DNA of 64,000 bases from Eutrophobius brisbanensis (GTDB lineage Bacteria; Pseudomonadota; Gammaproteobacteria; Eutrophobiales; Eutrophobiaceae). The position numbers and the translations under genes were made by a program. Under the pieces are notes generated by a model that did no database searches, was not told the DNA's origin, and saw nothing but the letters and a program-made list of their open reading frames with translations. Positions 63,039 to 64,000 of the stretch are shown piece after piece. The first letter of the stretch is position 1. Every line of letters begins with the position of its first letter. The stretch is taken from positions 62,001 to 126,000 of the forward strand of contig JAYPQE010000003.1 in the NCBI GenBank assembly GCA_038131795.1, read 5' to 3'.

Positions 63039-64000
63039 TTGAACGATTTTGGAAAAAACCTGGTGCTATGGGTCATTATTGCCCTGGTATTGATGATGGT
63101 ATTCAAGAATTTTGGCGCGCCATCATCCAGTTCGACGATTCCGTATTCACAATTCATATCCAATGTGAAAACCGGACGTGTTGATTCAGTTACCATTGAG
63201 GGAAGTACTATCAATGGTGAATTCACAGATGGCAGCCGTTTTACCAGCTACAGCCCTGAAACAAGTTATGACGCTCTCATTGGAACCTTGCTGGACAACA
63301 ATGTCGAAATCCTGGGATCAGCACCCAGAAATTCATTTTGGGCACAGGCACTTATATCGTGGTTTCCCATTTTATTATTATTGGGGATCTGGATTTACTT
63401 CATGCGTCAAATGCAAGGTGGTGGAAGTGGTCGTGGAGCATTATCGTTTGGCAAGAGTCGTGCACGGATGTTGGGTGAAGATCAGGTCAGGATTACATTC
63501 AATGATGTTGCCGGCGTGGAAGAAGCGAAAGAAGAAGTTTCCGAACTGGTAGAGTTTTTACGGGATCCTACTAAATTCCAGAAGTTGGGAGGTAAAATAC
63601 CGTCTGGGGTATTAATGGTTGGATCACCCGGAACAGGTAAGACCTTGCTGGCCAAGGCGATTGCTGGTGAGGCCAAGGTGCCGTTTTTTACCATTTCAGG
63701 ATCAGACTTTGTGGAAATGTTTGTTGGTGTGGGTGCATCCCGGGTCAGGGACATGTTTGAACAGGCAAAAAAACATGCTCCATGCATCATCTTCATAGAT
63801 GAAATTGATGCGGTGGGGAGGCACCGTGGCGCCGGGCTGGGAGGCGGCCATGATGAACGGGAACAAACGCTTAACCAGCTATTGGTTGAAATGGACGGGT
63901 TTGAAGGGACGGAAGGTATTATTGTCATTGCCGCAACAAACCGTCCGGACGTTTTGGATCCGGCATTACTGAGACCGGGCCGGTTTGACCGTCAGGTAGT
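63039..64000 (+). CDS. ftsH: ATP-dependent zinc metalloprotease FtsH (5' part)
   Basis: Begins at TTG 63039 behind AAGGAG and runs off the window (320 residues seen). Two membrane helices (about 8-24 and 104-122) flank a periplasmic domain; the AAA+ domain follows with Walker A GSPGTGKT (195-202; Ser in place of the usual Pro), Walker B CIIFIDEID and the arginine finger region RPDVLDPALLRPGRFDR. The protease HEXXH lies beyond the edge. Degrades membrane and regulatory proteins, including sigma-32 in relatives. Confidence 0.97.
   Translation, partial: MNDFGKNLVLWVIIALVLMMVFKNFGAPSSSSTIPYSQFISNVKTGRVDSVTIEGSTINGEFTDGSRFTSYSPETSYDALIGTLLDNNVEILGSAPRNSFWAQALISWFPILLLLGIWIYFMRQMQGGGSGRGALSFGKSRARMLGEDQVRITFNDVAGVEEAKEEVSELVEFLRDPTKFQKLGGKIPSGVLMVGSPGTGKTLLAKAIAGEAKVPFFTISGSDFVEMFVGVGASRVRDMFEQAKKHAPCIIFIDEIDAVGRHRGAGLGGGHDEREQTLNQLLVEMDGFEGTEGIIVIAATNRPDVLDPALLRPGRFDRQV

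Noticed and set aside
1..64000. CRISPR arrays, prophage genes, tRNA or rRNA genes
   Set aside because: No regularly spaced direct repeats, phage structural genes, tRNA-like cloverleaf ends or rRNA stretches were recognised by eye.

Overview
This window looks like a gammaproteobacterial chromosome of roughly 40-45% GC. The evidence is the syntenic housekeeping set on the right: smpB beside ssrA, ratA-rnfH, bamE divergent from fur, recN, nadK, hrcA-grpE-dnaK-dnaJ, dapB, carAB-greA, rlmE and ftsH. A retained hrcA and a type II sulfide:quinone oxidoreductase point to an early-branching or sulfur-oxidiser-related, probably aquatic lineage. The exact taxon cannot be fixed from the sequence alone.

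Left region (1-24 kb) is accessory and dominated by exported proteins. Its main feature is a three-gene cassette present three times in the same order: (a) a large secreted c-type-cytochrome-like protein of the PSD/PSCyt (DUF1587/1595/1592/1588/1585) family, (b) a Tat-exported DUF1552 (HXXSHH) protein, and (c) a secreted ankyrin-repeat protein. Copies 1 (482-6110, minus) and 2 (6604-12227, plus) are head-to-head around a 0.5 kb AT-rich control region; copy 3 (18177-23364, minus) is more diverged. Between copies 2 and 3 lie a B3-like metallo-beta-lactamase with altered metal ligands and an apparent frameshift in its signal peptide, an LPMO-like copper-site protein, a beta-carbonic anhydrase, a secreted protein of uncertain family, and a truncated orphan ccoP joined to a truncated Yip1/YohC-type gene behind a perfect FNR/Anr box. 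A 156-bp palindromic MITE-like element follows copy 2.

Middle region (23.5-34.8 kb): a decayed DUF488 gene; an omega-amino acid catabolism operon (class III aminotransferase, acylating semialdehyde dehydrogenase, a 44-residue symporter accessory protein, an SSS symporter); an orphan TTT-type binding protein; a methyltransferase gene broken by two single-base deletions; a probable zinc-uptake pair (small His/Cys protein and a TonB receptor with His/acidic loops); and sqr.

Right region (34.8-64 kb) is conserved core: tmRNA and SmpB, an NSS transporter, ratA-rnfH, a B12/siderophore-type ABC importer (btuC/btuD/btuF-like), bamE/fur, recN, nadK, the heat-shock operon with a sigma-32-like promoter before dnaK, dapB, a CBS protein, a patatin, a truncated ATP-grasp remnant, an XdhC-MocA fusion, a Ser/Thr kinase with Sel1 repeats, a Rieske protein, carAB-greA, rlmE and the 5' part of ftsH. 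Single-base lesions occur only in accessory genes; all core genes read through cleanly.
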